From assembly GCA_002327725.1 (NCBI GenBank), contig DCXP01000066.1, positions 1 through 53,545 of the forward strand: a stretch of 53,545 bases of DNA. Direction: 5' to 3'. The notes under the pieces were generated by a model, which saw only the letters and a list, made by a program, of their open reading frames with translations, had not been told where the DNA came from and did no database searches. The position numbers were made by a program, and so were the translations under genes. This document shows, one piece after another, positions 33,629 to 42,597 of this stretch (positions within the stretch are counted from its first letter, which is position 1; each line of letters opens with the position of its first letter). Source of the stretch: Proteobacteria bacterium UBA2133 (GTDB lineage Bacteria > Pseudomonadota > Gammaproteobacteria > Arenicellales > UBA868).

Positions 33629-34696
33629 CTACGATACGGAACACACCCAGTTGTACGGGTCCTCAATCTCGCCATGCTGGATGCCCAAGAGCGTTTCCCG
33701 CAGGCGCTCTGCCAGCGAGGGCCCCTCTACAGGGGTGGTCGAAATTTCTTCGTCGAGATGCCTGATCGAGGCGACGGGCGCAACGACCGCGGCGGTTCCG
33801 GCGCCGAAAATCTCCACGAGTTCACCAGATCGGGACGCCTGGGCCAGTTCCGACATGGATACGCGTCGGGTAGCCGTAGCGATTCCCCACACATCGAGCA
33901 GAGTCAGCACGCTGTCACGGGTGACACCCGGTAGAATCGTGCCGGAGAGTTCCGGTGTTACAACCTCGTCACCGATGCGAAAAAAGATGTTCATCTGCCC
34001 CGCTTCCTCGGCAAAGGCATGGTCGCGCGCGTCCAGCCAGAGAATCTGGTCGAAGCCCTCTGCCGCGGCGGCTACCATGGGTCGAAGGGTTGCAGCATAG
34101 TTTCCGGAAGTTTTTGCGGAGCCGGTTCCCCCTATTGCGGCCCGGGTAAATCGCGCTTCCGCTTTAAGCCGCAACGCCCGGCTGTTGGCCGAAAAATAAG
34201 GGGCCACAGGGGCAGTCGTGATCACAAACTGATACCGGCTTGATGGGCGGACCGCGAGATGACCTTCGGTCGCAAAGACCAGGGGGCGGATGTACAGGGC
34301 GTGCCCCCGGCGTTTGGGAACCCATGCAGCATCAACCAGAATGAGTTCGCGGATGCACTCGATAAACTCATCCGTCCGGACGGGTGGAATGCACAAGCGT
34401 AAACAGGATGCCTCGAGCCTGGCTGCGTTCTGGTCTGGTCGGAACAGCCGGATCGCATCATCCTGAGTGCCTTGATAAGCTTTCAAGCCCTCGAAAACAC
34501 TCTGACCATAATGAATTCCAAGTGCCGAAGGCTCGACCTCAAGCGGGCCCCGCGCCACGATCCTGGCGTCCCCCCAGGCGTTGCCGGACCATTCTCGAAC
34601 CAGCATATGGTCTGAAAAGAAGTTCCCGAATCCGGGGTCCTGTCCATTTAACGCGGACAGTCCCGAGTGATCACGGGGAATGACCTGAATTTGCAC
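33629..34696 (-). CDS. ilvE: Branched-chain amino acid aminotransferase (class IV, BCAT type II)
   Basis: PLP transaminase of Leu/Ile/Val. 355 residues, GTG start. LGIHYGQSVFEGLKAYQG, RLFRPDQNAARLEASCLRLCIPP, PLP-Lys195 in GTGSAKTSGNYAATL, EEAGQMNIFFRI, TPELSGTILPGVTRDSVL. It is the longer eukaryote/Actinobacteria-like BCAT form rather than the E. coli IlvE type. Confidence 0.93.
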   Translation of the reverse strand: MQIQVIPRDHSGLSALNGQDPGFGNFFSDHMLVREWSGNAWGDARIVARGPLEVEPSALGIHYGQSVFEGLKAYQGTQDDAIRLFRPDQNAARLEASCLRLCIPPVRTDEFIECIRELILVDAAWVPKRRGHALYIRPLVFATEGHLAVRPSSRYQFVITTAPVAPYFSANSRALRLKAEARFTRAAIGGTGSAKTSGNYAATLRPMVAAAAEGFDQILWLDARDHAFAEEAGQMNIFFRIGDEVVTPELSGTILPGVTRDSVLTLLDVWGIATATRRVSMSELAQASRSGELVEIFGAGTAAVVAPVASIRHLDEEISTTPVEGPSLAERLRETLLGIQHGEIEDPYNWVCSVS

Positions 34697-34720
34697 GGTG
34701 CTTTCTCGCTTAGGATGCGG

Positions 34721-35281
34721 CTAGGCAGAGTCGGCGTGCTGGCGGATGGTCGCAATCAGTTGTTCCACCTGGGAGTCCGACAGCGCATTCGCACCGGAGA
34801 AGATGACCCGCCCGTCCGGAGCGGTGACCAACACATGATAGCCGTCATCCACGAGACCCCATGCACCGGCCAGGACACGTTTTAGATCCCGTATGTAGAG
34901 TGTGTTCGGAAACTTTTCCTGCTTGTTTTTCAGCAGCAGGTCAATGGCGAAGTTTGGCTTCCAGGTCGCGGCCATGTTAATGACGGCGACCGATGCCACT
35001 TTGGAGCGATCGAAGTTTTGCGCCGCGAGCGCCTCTTCGACATGTGCATTGACCTTTACCTTGTCGGGATCAACGTACATCAGTATGTGGACCTTGCCGG
35101 TGAGGGAATCGCTATTCCAGGCACCGCCGCCTACCCGTCCTCCAGTCTCCCCGTCGAGAATGACGGTCGGGACGGTTTCGCCGATATTGAGTTGTGCTGC
35201 AGCCGGCAGGCCCAGCAATGTTGCCAGCAACGCAACCGCCAGCCTCATGGTGTTCCGGGTCCCGGAGGGATCTTGATTCAT
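34721..35281 (-). CDS. YtfJ-like periplasmic thioredoxin-fold protein
   Basis: 186 residues from ATG 35281, preceded by AAGGAG. Residues 1-32 form a signal peptide (TMRLAVALLATLLGLPAAA). The rest matches the YtfJ family layout: WNSDSLTGKVHILMYVDPDK, INMAATWKP, KVAS...VAVINMA, LYIRDLKRVLAGAWGL, VTAPDGRVIFSGANALS. Thioredoxin-like fold without a CxxC motif, so no disulfide activity is predicted. The ATG overlaps the radical SAM stop (ATGA), so it is coupled to it. Confidence 0.85.
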   Translation of the reverse strand: MNQDPSGTRNTMRLAVALLATLLGLPAAAQLNIGETVPTVILDGETGGRVGGGAWNSDSLTGKVHILMYVDPDKVKVNAHVEEALAAQNFDRSKVASVAVINMAATWKPNFAIDLLLKNKQEKFPNTLYIRDLKRVLAGAWGLVDDGYHVLVTAPDGRVIFSGANALSDSQVEQLIATIRQHADSA

Positions 35282-36342
35282 AACTCGCTCCTTGTGCTCC
35301 TCTGCATTTTCGCGCATTTGCGGACGCACACAGGGTTAGCGCCCTCGCTCCATGCTCGAGGATAAATGGTTCTGTAAGGCTCTTCCAGCAGGATCTCTTC
35401 CAGAGGACGGTTGCGGATATTGTGCTCCGGCTCGTGGGATATCCCGGCAAGTGCATACATCTGCCGTTCATCCTCAGAGCCTTCGATCCAACAGCAGGCT
35501 GACACCGCACCGGTAGCCACAATGTAGGGCCGGTTCTGGCGCGCCGACTTGCATTGAACAGCGCCAGAGGTGGCTTGCGGGGTTCGCGCCTGGGCGCCGG
35601 TACCTTCGGATTCAGCGGTGTTCGTGGCGCGGACCAGAGATGGGTCCGCCGGATTCAGTTCACGCAGACTCCCGTCCGGCATTTCATAGCAAAACCTGTT
35701 TTCCTTGCCAAAGCGGATCGTGTGAATAACCCGGAATCTGGAGAAGCCCATCTTGCGGCTTATTTCAAGGGCGTCGGCAATCTGGTGCTCGTTATGCCTG
35801 AAGGCTATGAAGTGCCACTCTGCGGCCGCACCGCTAGCGAGATAGGCGGTCGCGTTCTCCATAATCTTCCCAAAGCGGGTGTTTACCCGGTACAGGTGGT
35901 TGGTGTCCTTGAGGCCGTCAATGTGAAATTCCACCAGCGAATCGTTCTCTGTGAAAAGCTCGCCCAGACTTCGCCACCAGGAGGCACTGCGCAGACCCCC
36001 ATTCGACGACAGCACAACCTTGATATCAAAGCCGATAAAGTAATCGCAGATCTCAATGCATTCACGGGCGGCCGCCGGGTCACCCAGGCCGCCGCATAGG
36101 TCAATCTCGCTGATCTTCGAACATAGTTCCGGCGTAAAGTTTCTTTTTATGAGCGCGAGATCAAGTTCAATGTTGCGAACCTTCGACATATCCGGAAGGC
36201 AGCGGTTCATTTGCTGCGTCCGTCCGCACATCGGGCAGGCAGCGTTACATTTGTCCGTCAGTTCGAGATGAAACTTCAGCGGCCGCCGAAGGTCAAAAAT
36301 CGGCAAGTTTTCGCCCATTCCCCTATCTCCCAGCCGGTTCAT
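35278..36342 (-). CDS. Radical SAM protein with SPASM-like C-terminus
   Basis: 354 residues. The [4Fe-4S] site is CNAACPMCG (Cys32, Cys36, Cys39; CX3CX2C), inside KFHLELTDKCNAACPMC. LCGGLGDPAA resembles the GGE-type SAM-binding stretch. C-terminal cysteines (one in VQCKSARQ, CC in SACCWIEG, then CVRKC) look like auxiliary cluster ligands as in SPASM proteins. The ATG overlaps the stop of the upstream methyltransferase, and its own stop overlaps the YtfJ start. A modifying enzyme for a peptide, sugar or cofactor; substrate unknown, and no obvious precursor peptide is seen nearby. Confidence 0.85.
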   Translation of the reverse strand: MNRLGDRGMGENLPIFDLRRPLKFHLELTDKCNAACPMCGRTQQMNRCLPDMSKVRNIELDLALIKRNFTPELCSKISEIDLCGGLGDPAAARECIEICDYFIGFDIKVVLSSNGGLRSASWWRSLGELFTENDSLVEFHIDGLKDTNHLYRVNTRFGKIMENATAYLASGAAAEWHFIAFRHNEHQIADALEISRKMGFSRFRVIHTIRFGKENRFCYEMPDGSLRELNPADPSLVRATNTAESEGTGAQARTPQATSGAVQCKSARQNRPYIVATGAVSACCWIEGSEDERQMYALAGISHEPEHNIRNRPLEEILLEEPYRTIYPRAWSEGANPVCVRKCAKMQRSTRSEL

Positions 36343-36830
36343 GAGATCTTCGAGTACATGTAATAGCGGTTCTGGTCCACCCCGGCCGGCAACGCCAGGC
36401 TTTCCCAGACGGGCCAGTCAAAAGGCTGGTCCGAGAGAATGACGGCACCCACGGACAACAACGCGTCGAGATCCGGAGAAATCACCCGCGCGAGTTGCTG
36501 GTCGAACTCTTTAAGGCCTGTTCCAATATCGCAGTGCGCAAGCGCTGCCGATGACCTAATACGAAACGGCGCCTGGCCGAGTGTTATCTGGAAGTCCCCC
36601 TCGATGAGAAATTCTGGATCGGGAGTGCAGTCCGGGTGGGCAGCCGGTTTTCGTTCAAAGACGTAAACCGCACGCTGGGGAGCGGTCTTGCGGATGTGAT
36701 CGAAGGTCCGGCCATTGCCCAGGCCCAACTCAAGGAACGGTCCTGGAAGCGCCTCCACCCGCTGTATGGCGGCGACGAGACAGGCTCTTTGCGCCTCCAG
36801 CCGTCGAATCATGCTGTCAAGCCTGCTCAT
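36339..36830 (-). CDS. SAM-dependent methyltransferase-like protein
   Basis: 163 residues from ATG 36830; the longer frame opens with TTG and is less likely. SAM motif I is FLELGLGNGRTFDHIRK, followed by AVYVFERKPAAHP. The later part (AALAHCDIGTGLKEFDQQL, AVILSDQPFDWPVW) fits a small Rossmann methyltransferase (Methyltransf_17-like). Its stop overlaps the radical SAM start (ATGA), suggesting the two act together. Substrate unknown. Confidence 0.75.
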   Translation of the reverse strand: MSRLDSMIRRLEAQRACLVAAIQRVEALPGPFLELGLGNGRTFDHIRKTAPQRAVYVFERKPAAHPDCTPDPEFLIEGDFQITLGQAPFRIRSSAALAHCDIGTGLKEFDQQLARVISPDLDALLSVGAVILSDQPFDWPVWESLALPAGVDQNRYYMYSKIS

Positions 36831-36921
36831 TGGTTCGCAAAGCGGGAGTGGAGGGAAGTGCTGGGTGAATTGCGACGGTGCCGGACCCAATGTTAGGTGC
36901 GTTCCAGGGAACTCCGGAGAA

Positions 36922-36998
<77 letters not shown>

Positions 36999-37019
36999 AT
37001 CGACTGTAATTGTAAATCA

Positions 37020-37385
37020 CTAGGCCTTGAGAAGCTTCGCGATCTGTTCAAGCTCGTCGACCAGTTGCTCGACGTCAGAATCGGTGAGAAGCCCTCCAGC
37101 AGACCCGTCCCGGTCCGTACTGGTGGCGTTGAGCTGATTGCAGGCACCGCCGATGGTGTAGCCTTCAATGTAAAGCAGTTTACGAATCGTTCGAATCAGT
37201 TCAACTTCGTGGCGTTGATAGTATCTGCGGTTCCCGCGCCGCTTGACCGGCTGGAGCTGCGGGAATTCCTGTTCCCAGTACCGAAGCACGTGCGGCTTCA
37301 CGGCACATAACTGCCCTACTTCGCCGATGGTGAAATATCGCTTACCCGGGATTGGCGGTAACTCTTCAGCGCCGGGGTCCAGCAT
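37020..37385 (-). CDS. MerR family transcriptional regulator
   Basis: 121 residues from ATG 37385. Winged-helix MerR DNA-binding domain about 15-85 (RYFTIGEVGQLCAVKPHVLRYWEQEFPQLQPVKRRGNRRYY), then a short helical C-terminus with no effector-binding cysteines. It starts 2 bases after ihfA, the standard place for this regulator in gammaproteobacteria. Target and effector are unknown. Confidence 0.92.
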   Translation of the reverse strand: MLDPGAEELPPIPGKRYFTIGEVGQLCAVKPHVLRYWEQEFPQLQPVKRRGNRRYYQRHEVELIRTIRKLLYIEGYTIGGACNQLNATSTDRDGSAGGLLTDSDVEQLVDELEQIAKLLKA

Positions 37386-37387
37386 CG

Positions 37388-37723
37388 TCACGAGGATGAC
37401 CCCTGTTCGCCAACAGCCACATCGATACGATCGGTATTGGCACCCACCTGATCTTTCACTTTCTGACTGGCCCGGTAGGTGACGACTCGTCGGGCACAAA
37501 CGGGGACCGCTTCGCCTGTCTTTGGGTTCCGGCCCGGGCGGCTGTTCTTTTCGCGAATCGAGAACCCGCCAAAACCCGAGAGCTTTACACTCTCTCCCGA
37601 TTCCAGCGATTGCCGGATTGTTTCGAAAAACAGTTCAACGAATTCTTTGGCCTCACGTTTATTCAAGCCGAGTTCGTCAAACAGCGTGTTGGCTAGGTCG
37701 GCTTTGGTGATTGTGTTACTCAT
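37388..37723 (-). CDS. ihfA: Integration host factor subunit alpha
   Basis: 111 residues from ATG 37723. DNA-bending HU/IHF fold: MSNTITKADLANTLFDELGL, SGFGGFSIREKNSRPGRNPKTGE (with the intercalating Pro in GRNPKTGE). About 12 residues longer at the C-terminus than E. coli IHF-alpha. Downstream of pheT as usual. Confidence 0.95.
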   Translation of the reverse strand: MSNTITKADLANTLFDELGLNKREAKEFVELFFETIRQSLESGESVKLSGFGGFSIREKNSRPGRNPKTGEAVPVCARRVVTYRASQKVKDQVGANTDRIDVAVGEQGSSS

Positions 37724-37850
37724 TTTTGTTAGACGCGGGTGACGCAACGATCACTTACGCGACGAAGCCATTGGTTTTCGTAAACGACAATCGACTATAT
37801 CAAAGACCGCTCTGGCAAATCTTTAAGCAGATGGCGGATGTCTTTGCGGG

Positions 37851-40232
37851 TTACAAAGACCGGAGTTCGCCTTCAAGCTCCGCTTTGATTTTGCCTAAAA
37901 CTGTTTCGATAACGCGATCAGCTTCCTCATCTGTAAGATTGCGGTAATTCGACTGTAACGTCAAGCGGTATGTCAGGGATTTTTTTTCATCCCCGATCGC
38001 CGGATCCCGATAGACATCAATGAGATCCAGGGCGACCATGAGTTCATGAGCGGTCGCTTCGATACACTTCCTGACCGCGTCGGAGGGGGTGTCTTTGCCG
38101 ATCACGAGGGAAATATCTCGGCTCACGGCGGGATAACGGGAGGCTGCACAGTGTTGGGGAATATTTTTCTGATTTATCCGTTCCCAGTCCAATTCAAAGC
38201 CAAAAACGGGACCGTTGATGTCCAAATCCGCCAGTAATGTTTCGGATATACGGCCAAGACGTCCTATTTTTCTGCCTGAGGCGATGATTCCGGCGTACTG
38301 CCCCGCCTGATAGGCCGGGTGTTTGCCGGGTGCAAAAACCGCCCTTGAACCCGCTTCGCCGGTGCCGATTAGCCCCTCAACATCACCCTTCACGTCGAAA
38401 AAGTCCACTTCGCGAGAGCCCTGATCCCAACTGGCGGCATGGGTGGACCCCATGACAACACCTCCAAGCCACTGATCTTCCCGGATCTGCCCGCCTTTCT
38501 TTACAAATACATGACCCGTCTCGAACAGACGCACGTCGCGGACCTGTCGGCGTGCGTTATTGGCAAGCGCCTCCAGCAGGCCCGGAAGCAGCGACACCCG
38601 CATCTCCGCCAAGTGGGCCGAGATCGGATTCTTCAGTTTCACCGCAACTTGCCTGCCTCGGATGCGCTTCTGCAGCTGTGGTGAGACAAAACTGTAGGTA
38701 ATCGCTTCCCGGTAGCCCTTATCGACGAGGAAATCTTTTGCGCGCTCGAGCGGCCGAACCGCCTCCGGAGCGAGGGCACGGCCGGCAACAACCCGCAGCC
38801 GGTTTAGCGGAAAGTAGTCATAGCCTACGATCCGCGCCACTTCCTCCACCAGGTCGTGTTCGGCGGTGATATCGAACCGGTGACTCGGCGGTTTTACCTG
38901 CCATCCGCCAGCGGTTGATTGGCAGTCCATTCCCAACGAAGAAAACACCGCGAGTACGCGCCGATCGGGAACCTTGGCACCCAGCAGGCGTTTCAGGCGG
39001 GAGGCACGCAACGTAACACGGCGCCGTTTCGGCAGGTATTTCTTATCTACCGATTCAATACGCGGCCCGCAGGTTCCGCCACACACCCTGAGGATCAGTG
39101 CACTTGCACGATCGATGGCCTTGGCGGGGAGCAGGAAGTCGACACCGCGCTCAAATCGATGGGAGGCGTCGGTATTGAGGGCATATTGCCGGGCCGTCCG
39201 GGCCACTCCTTCCGGATTGAAAAATGCGGCTTCCAGAAAAATCGCCTTGGTGCCTGAATGAATCATGGTGCTTTCACCACCTTTAATCCCCGCGAGGGCG
39301 ACAACCCCCGAGCGATCTGTAATCACCAGCGACTCCGGGTCCAGCGTGACCCGCTCACCGTCGAGCAGTGTCAACCGTTCTCGAGGTTTCGCGGCGCGAA
39401 CGTGAATGTCACCTTGAAGCCGGTCATTATCAAACGCGTGCAACGGTTGGCCGAGTTCGAGCATGACGTAGTTAGTAATATCGACAAGCGCATCGATGCT
39501 TCGCAGGCCGGCCCTTCTGAGACGCTCCCGGATGAGGTCAGGGGTACGCGCTCCGGGCAGCACCTGGGTGATCGTACGGCCGGCATAGCGCGCGCAGGCA
39601 CCGCTGCCGTCGAGTACGATGGCCCGCGGTTCAGGTCCTGCCGCCCGGACCCGGGGAACCCCTGGCTCCTTAAGTGACCCACCCGTTAAGGCCGCGACCT
39701 CTCGAGCAACACCCAGAACGCTGAGGCAGTCTCCCCGGTTTGGGGTGAGTTCCACCTCCATCAGGCGGTCCGGGAGTTGCAGATGAGTATTCAGGGGGTT
39801 GCCGGCAGTTGACTCCGGATCAAGCGCCAGAATCCCGCTGGATTGTTCCTCCAGTCCCAGCTCGGCGGCAGAGCACAGCATGCCCGCCGACACCTGCCCC
39901 CGGATCACGGCCTTCTTTATCTTTTGCCCGGTGGATAAGCGGGTTCCAGCGCCGGCAAATGGCGCAACCACCCCCACCCGGACGTTGGGCGCAGCACATA
40001 CAACCTGATGCATTTGCGCAGCACCGATATCGACCTGACACAGCGTTAATCCATCCGCATCGGGATGGGCGGCGATTTCATCGATACGCCCGGCCACAAC
40101 AGACTCGGGGATGGGGCAGACATCTTCGACTACACCCGTTTCGAGTCCTGCGGCGGTGAGTATTTCCGGCAGCGACGCAAAATCCAGATCGAAATCGACC
40201 CATTCACGAAGCCAGTTTTCGCTGATAATCAT
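37851..40232 (-). CDS. pheT: Phenylalanyl-tRNA synthetase beta chain
   Basis: 793 residues, near the E. coli length (795). Domains in order: N-terminal part, tRNA-binding EMAP-like domain about 40-150, B3/B4, B5, the pseudo-catalytic core, and the FDX-ACB anticodon domain about 700-793 (RYPAVSRDISLVIGKDTP). It starts 12 bases after pheS. Together they form the alpha2-beta2 enzyme that charges tRNA-Phe. Confidence 0.97.
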   Translation of the reverse strand: MIISENWLREWVDFDLDFASLPEILTAAGLETGVVEDVCPIPESVVAGRIDEIAAHPDADGLTLCQVDIGAAQMHQVVCAAPNVRVGVVAPFAGAGTRLSTGQKIKKAVIRGQVSAGMLCSAAELGLEEQSSGILALDPESTAGNPLNTHLQLPDRLMEVELTPNRGDCLSVLGVAREVAALTGGSLKEPGVPRVRAAGPEPRAIVLDGSGACARYAGRTITQVLPGARTPDLIRERLRRAGLRSIDALVDITNYVMLELGQPLHAFDNDRLQGDIHVRAAKPRERLTLLDGERVTLDPESLVITDRSGVVALAGIKGGESTMIHSGTKAIFLEAAFFNPEGVARTARQYALNTDASHRFERGVDFLLPAKAIDRASALILRVCGGTCGPRIESVDKKYLPKRRRVTLRASRLKRLLGAKVPDRRVLAVFSSLGMDCQSTAGGWQVKPPSHRFDITAEHDLVEEVARIVGYDYFPLNRLRVVAGRALAPEAVRPLERAKDFLVDKGYREAITYSFVSPQLQKRIRGRQVAVKLKNPISAHLAEMRVSLLPGLLEALANNARRQVRDVRLFETGHVFVKKGGQIREDQWLGGVVMGSTHAASWDQGSREVDFFDVKGDVEGLIGTGEAGSRAVFAPGKHPAYQAGQYAGIIASGRKIGRLGRISETLLADLDINGPVFGFELDWERINQKNIPQHCAASRYPAVSRDISLVIGKDTPSDAVRKCIEATAHELMVALDLIDVYRDPAIGDEKKSLTYRLTLQSNYRNLTDEEADRVIETVLGKIKAELEGELRSL

Positions 40233-40244
40233 GCCAACTCGGCC

Positions 40245-41276
40245 TCAGGCGAATTGACTCAGGAATGAGACCTCGTTCTCGAAGAACAGTCTCAGGTCGT
40301 CCACCTCGTAGCGCAGCATTGCGAGGCGTTCAATTCCCAGGCCAAAAGCGTACCCGGTAAACAATTCGTTATCGATCCCTACCTGCCTGAAAACCTCCGT
40401 ATGCACCATGCCGCAGCCGAGGACTTCAATCCAGCCGTTGTGCCCACAGATGCGGCAGCCAGCGCCCTCGCAAAAGACACAGCCCATATCAACCTCAGCC
40501 GAGGGCTCTGTAAACGGAAAGAACGACGGTCGGAAACGGACCGGGAGTTCGCGCTCAAAAAACTCCTCGAGGAAAAATACTAGAACGCCTTTCAGGTCGG
40601 CAAAGGAGATGTCTGAATCCACGGCCAGGCCTTCGACCTGGTGAAACATGGGAGTGTGGGTGACATCCGAGTCACAGCGATACACACGGCCGGGCGCGAT
40701 CACAGCAACCGGGGGAGCGTTGGACTCCAGGTAGCGGATTTGAACCGGGGATGTATGCGTTCGCAGGACGGTCTCCGCAGATACGTAAAAGGTATCGTGC
40801 ATGGCGCGGGCAGGATGATTCTTCGGGATATTGAGCGCCTCAAAGTTATGAAAGTCGTCCTCGATTTCCGGTCCGTAAGCAACATCAAACCCGGCCCGGG
40901 TAAAGATTTGTTCAATCCGTCTCAGCGTGCGCGTGACCGGATGCAATGAGCCAAAATGCCGCTTGCGGCCCGGGAGCGTCACGTCGATCCGTTGGGCATC
41001 GACCGCAGCCCGGCGTTCCTGCTCGGCAATTGCGGCAGCTTTCTCAGTGAGGGCCTGGCTGAGCTCATCCCGGATACGGTTCACGGCCGCGCCAAATTCC
41101 CGTCGAAGTTCCGCCGGTTGTACGCCAATCTGTTTCAATTGGGCGGTGACTGTGCCTTGCCTGCCGAGTAGAGCGACACGAAGGTGTTCGACTGCCGCCG
41201 AATCACCGGCGTTTGCGATTTCCACCATGCCTTCGCTCAGCAGGCGATCCAAATCGGCGATGGGACTGGAGTTCAT
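40245..41276 (-). CDS. pheS: Phenylalanyl-tRNA synthetase alpha chain
   Basis: 343 residues from ATG 41276 (two TTG codons precede it in frame). Class II synthetase motifs: HPVTRTLRRIEQIFTRAGFDVAYGPEIE (motif 1 region), GRVYRCDSDVTHTPMFHQVEG (motif 2) and GYAFGLGIERLAML (motif 3). Coiled-coil N-terminus about 5-95. A terminator-like hairpin lies between rplT and this gene. Confidence 0.97.
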   Translation of the reverse strand: MNSSPIADLDRLLSEGMVEIANAGDSAAVEHLRVALLGRQGTVTAQLKQIGVQPAELRREFGAAVNRIRDELSQALTEKAAAIAEQERRAAVDAQRIDVTLPGRKRHFGSLHPVTRTLRRIEQIFTRAGFDVAYGPEIEDDFHNFEALNIPKNHPARAMHDTFYVSAETVLRTHTSPVQIRYLESNAPPVAVIAPGRVYRCDSDVTHTPMFHQVEGLAVDSDISFADLKGVLVFFLEEFFERELPVRFRPSFFPFTEPSAEVDMGCVFCEGAGCRICGHNGWIEVLGCGMVHTEVFRQVGIDNELFTGYAFGLGIERLAMLRYEVDDLRLFFENEVSFLSQFA

Positions 41277-41293
41277 CAACAACCCTTGGTCTT

Positions 41294-41330
41294 GAAAGAA
41301 AAAAGGGAAAGGTTACTTTGGCCTTTCCCT
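41294..41330 (-). terminator. Attenuator-like terminator upstream of pheST
   Basis: On the minus strand a perfect 9-bp stem (AGGGAAAGG with CCTTTCCCT, loop of 9) is followed by a run of six T then C and more T. It lies 45 bases after the rplT stop and 18 before pheS. E. coli has an attenuator here, driven by the Phe-rich pheM leader peptide; no comparable Phe-rich frame is visible in the short gap. Confidence 0.85.
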
Positions 41331-41374
41331 GATTCTACGCCTCGCTATCAGGCGCGTTCCAAATCGTCCGGTGA

Positions 41375-41734
41375 TCAGGCGGCAAGCGCAGCTTTTGCCC
41401 TCTCTGCCAGTGCCGCAAAAGCCGCCTGGTCGTTCACCGCCATGTCAGCGAGCACTTTCCGGTCCAGCGAGATGTTGGCCCGGCCCAGGCCATCAATGAA
41501 CCGGCTGTAACTCAGATCATGACCCCGGGCGGCAGCATTGATTCGGACGATCCACAGCGCTCTGAACTGTCTCTTGCGCTGACGACGATCCCGGTAGGCG
41601 TATTGTTCGGCTCTCATGACGGCCTGATTAGCCACCCGGAACACGTTCTTGCGGGCGCCGCGGTACCCCTTGGCCCGCGAAATCACTTTGTTGTGGCGGG
41701 CCTTGGCCGTAACTGCTCGTCTTACTCTTGGCAT
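41375..41734 (-). CDS. rplT: 50S ribosomal protein L20
   Basis: 119 residues, MPRVRRAVTAKARHNKVISR and the ALWIVRINAAARGHDLSYS stretch, canonical L20. L20 also represses the rpmI-rplT mRNA in E. coli. Co-transcribed with rpmI. Confidence 0.98.
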   Translation of the reverse strand: MPRVRRAVTAKARHNKVISRAKGYRGARKNVFRVANQAVMRAEQYAYRDRRQRKRQFRALWIVRINAAARGHDLSYSRFIDGLGRANISLDRKVLADMAVNDQAAFAALAERAKAALAA

Positions 41735-41825
41735 CGTTTTACTCTTCTCAGTATTTTCTCAGTTTTTCGTCTTTTGTGACTTCTTGGAGCGATCTTAATA
41801 ATGGCAATCAGGTCTTTGCCTCGGC

Positions 41826-42023
41826 TCAGGCGTACGGCAGCAGTTTGCGGACCGCGGCCTGGTCAGCCGGATCAACCAGAAGCCCTGCGCGCAGCTGGCG
41901 TTTCCGTTTGGTCGACTTTTTAGTCAGTATGTGGTTCAGGTACGCTTGCGAGCGCTTGAACTTTCCCTTTGCGGTTTTGCTGAACCGTTTGGCAGCGCCC
42001 CTATTGGTCTTAAGTTTTGGCAT
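41826..42023 (-). CDS. rpmI: 50S ribosomal protein L35
   Basis: 65 residues from ATG 42023, MPKLKTNRGAAKRFSKTAKG. Between infC (37 bases) and rplT (91 bases). Standard infC-rpmI-rplT operon. Confidence 0.98.
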   Translation of the reverse strand: MPKLKTNRGAAKRFSKTAKGKFKRSQAYLNHILTKKSTKRKRQLRAGLLVDPADQAAVRKLLPYA

Positions 42024-42060
42024 CTTTTTGAATCTCGCTAAATCTCGATCGATCAAATTC

Positions 42061-42579
42061 TCAGTGTTTCACCGGCGCCAGCACCATCACCATCTGTCGC
42101 CCTTCCATCTTCGGCATCTGCTCGACGACACCGATCTCTTTCAGATCTTCTTCCACCCGCTTGAGCATCTCCATGCCCAGTTCCTGATGGGCCATTTCCC
42201 GGCCTCTAAAACGTAAGGTCACCTTGACCTTGTTGCCGGCATCAAGAAAGCGCGTGAGATTTCTAACCTTGATGTCGTAGTCGCCGATATCGGTTCCTGG
42301 CCGGAACTTGATCTCTTTGACCGTGATCTGTTTTTGCTTCTTCTTCGATTCCTGTTTTTTCTTAGCGCTTGCGTAGAGATATTTGCCATAGTCCATCAAT
42401 CGACAGACCGGCGGTTCCGCGTTGGGTGCGATTTCAACAAGATCCATGCCGCGCTCGTCTGCAATCGTTCGGGCCTCATCCGGGGTAATAATCCCTAACT
42501 GTTCCCCTGTCTCGCTGACCAGGCGAATATGATCGTAGGTGATCTCTTCGTTGAGCCTTTGCTCTTTTGTTCCTGCTAT
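42061..42579 (-). CDS. infC: Translation initiation factor IF-3, predicted AUA start
   Basis: 172 residues with both IF-3 domains, ISPNAEPPVCR-like EIAPNAEPPVCRLMDYGKYLY, EIKFRPGTDIGDYDIKVR and TLRFRGREMAHQELGMEML. There is no ATG, GTG or suitable TTG at a proper position: the Shine-Dalgarno GGAGGG (42592-42587) is followed after 7 bases by ATA at 42579. The in-frame TTG at 42594 overlaps the Shine-Dalgarno and that at 42585 is too close. E. coli infC starts with AUU, through which IF-3 represses its own synthesis; AUA would serve the same purpose. Confidence 0.93.
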   Translation of the reverse strand: MAGTKEQRLNEEITYDHIRLVSETGEQLGIITPDEARTIADERGMDLVEIAPNAEPPVCRLMDYGKYLYASAKKKQESKKKQKQITVKEIKFRPGTDIGDYDIKVRNLTRFLDAGNKVKVTLRFRGREMAHQELGMEMLKRVEEDLKEIGVVEQMPKMEGRQMVMVLAPVKH

Positions 42580-42597
42580 TGCCAATCCCTCCAAAAA

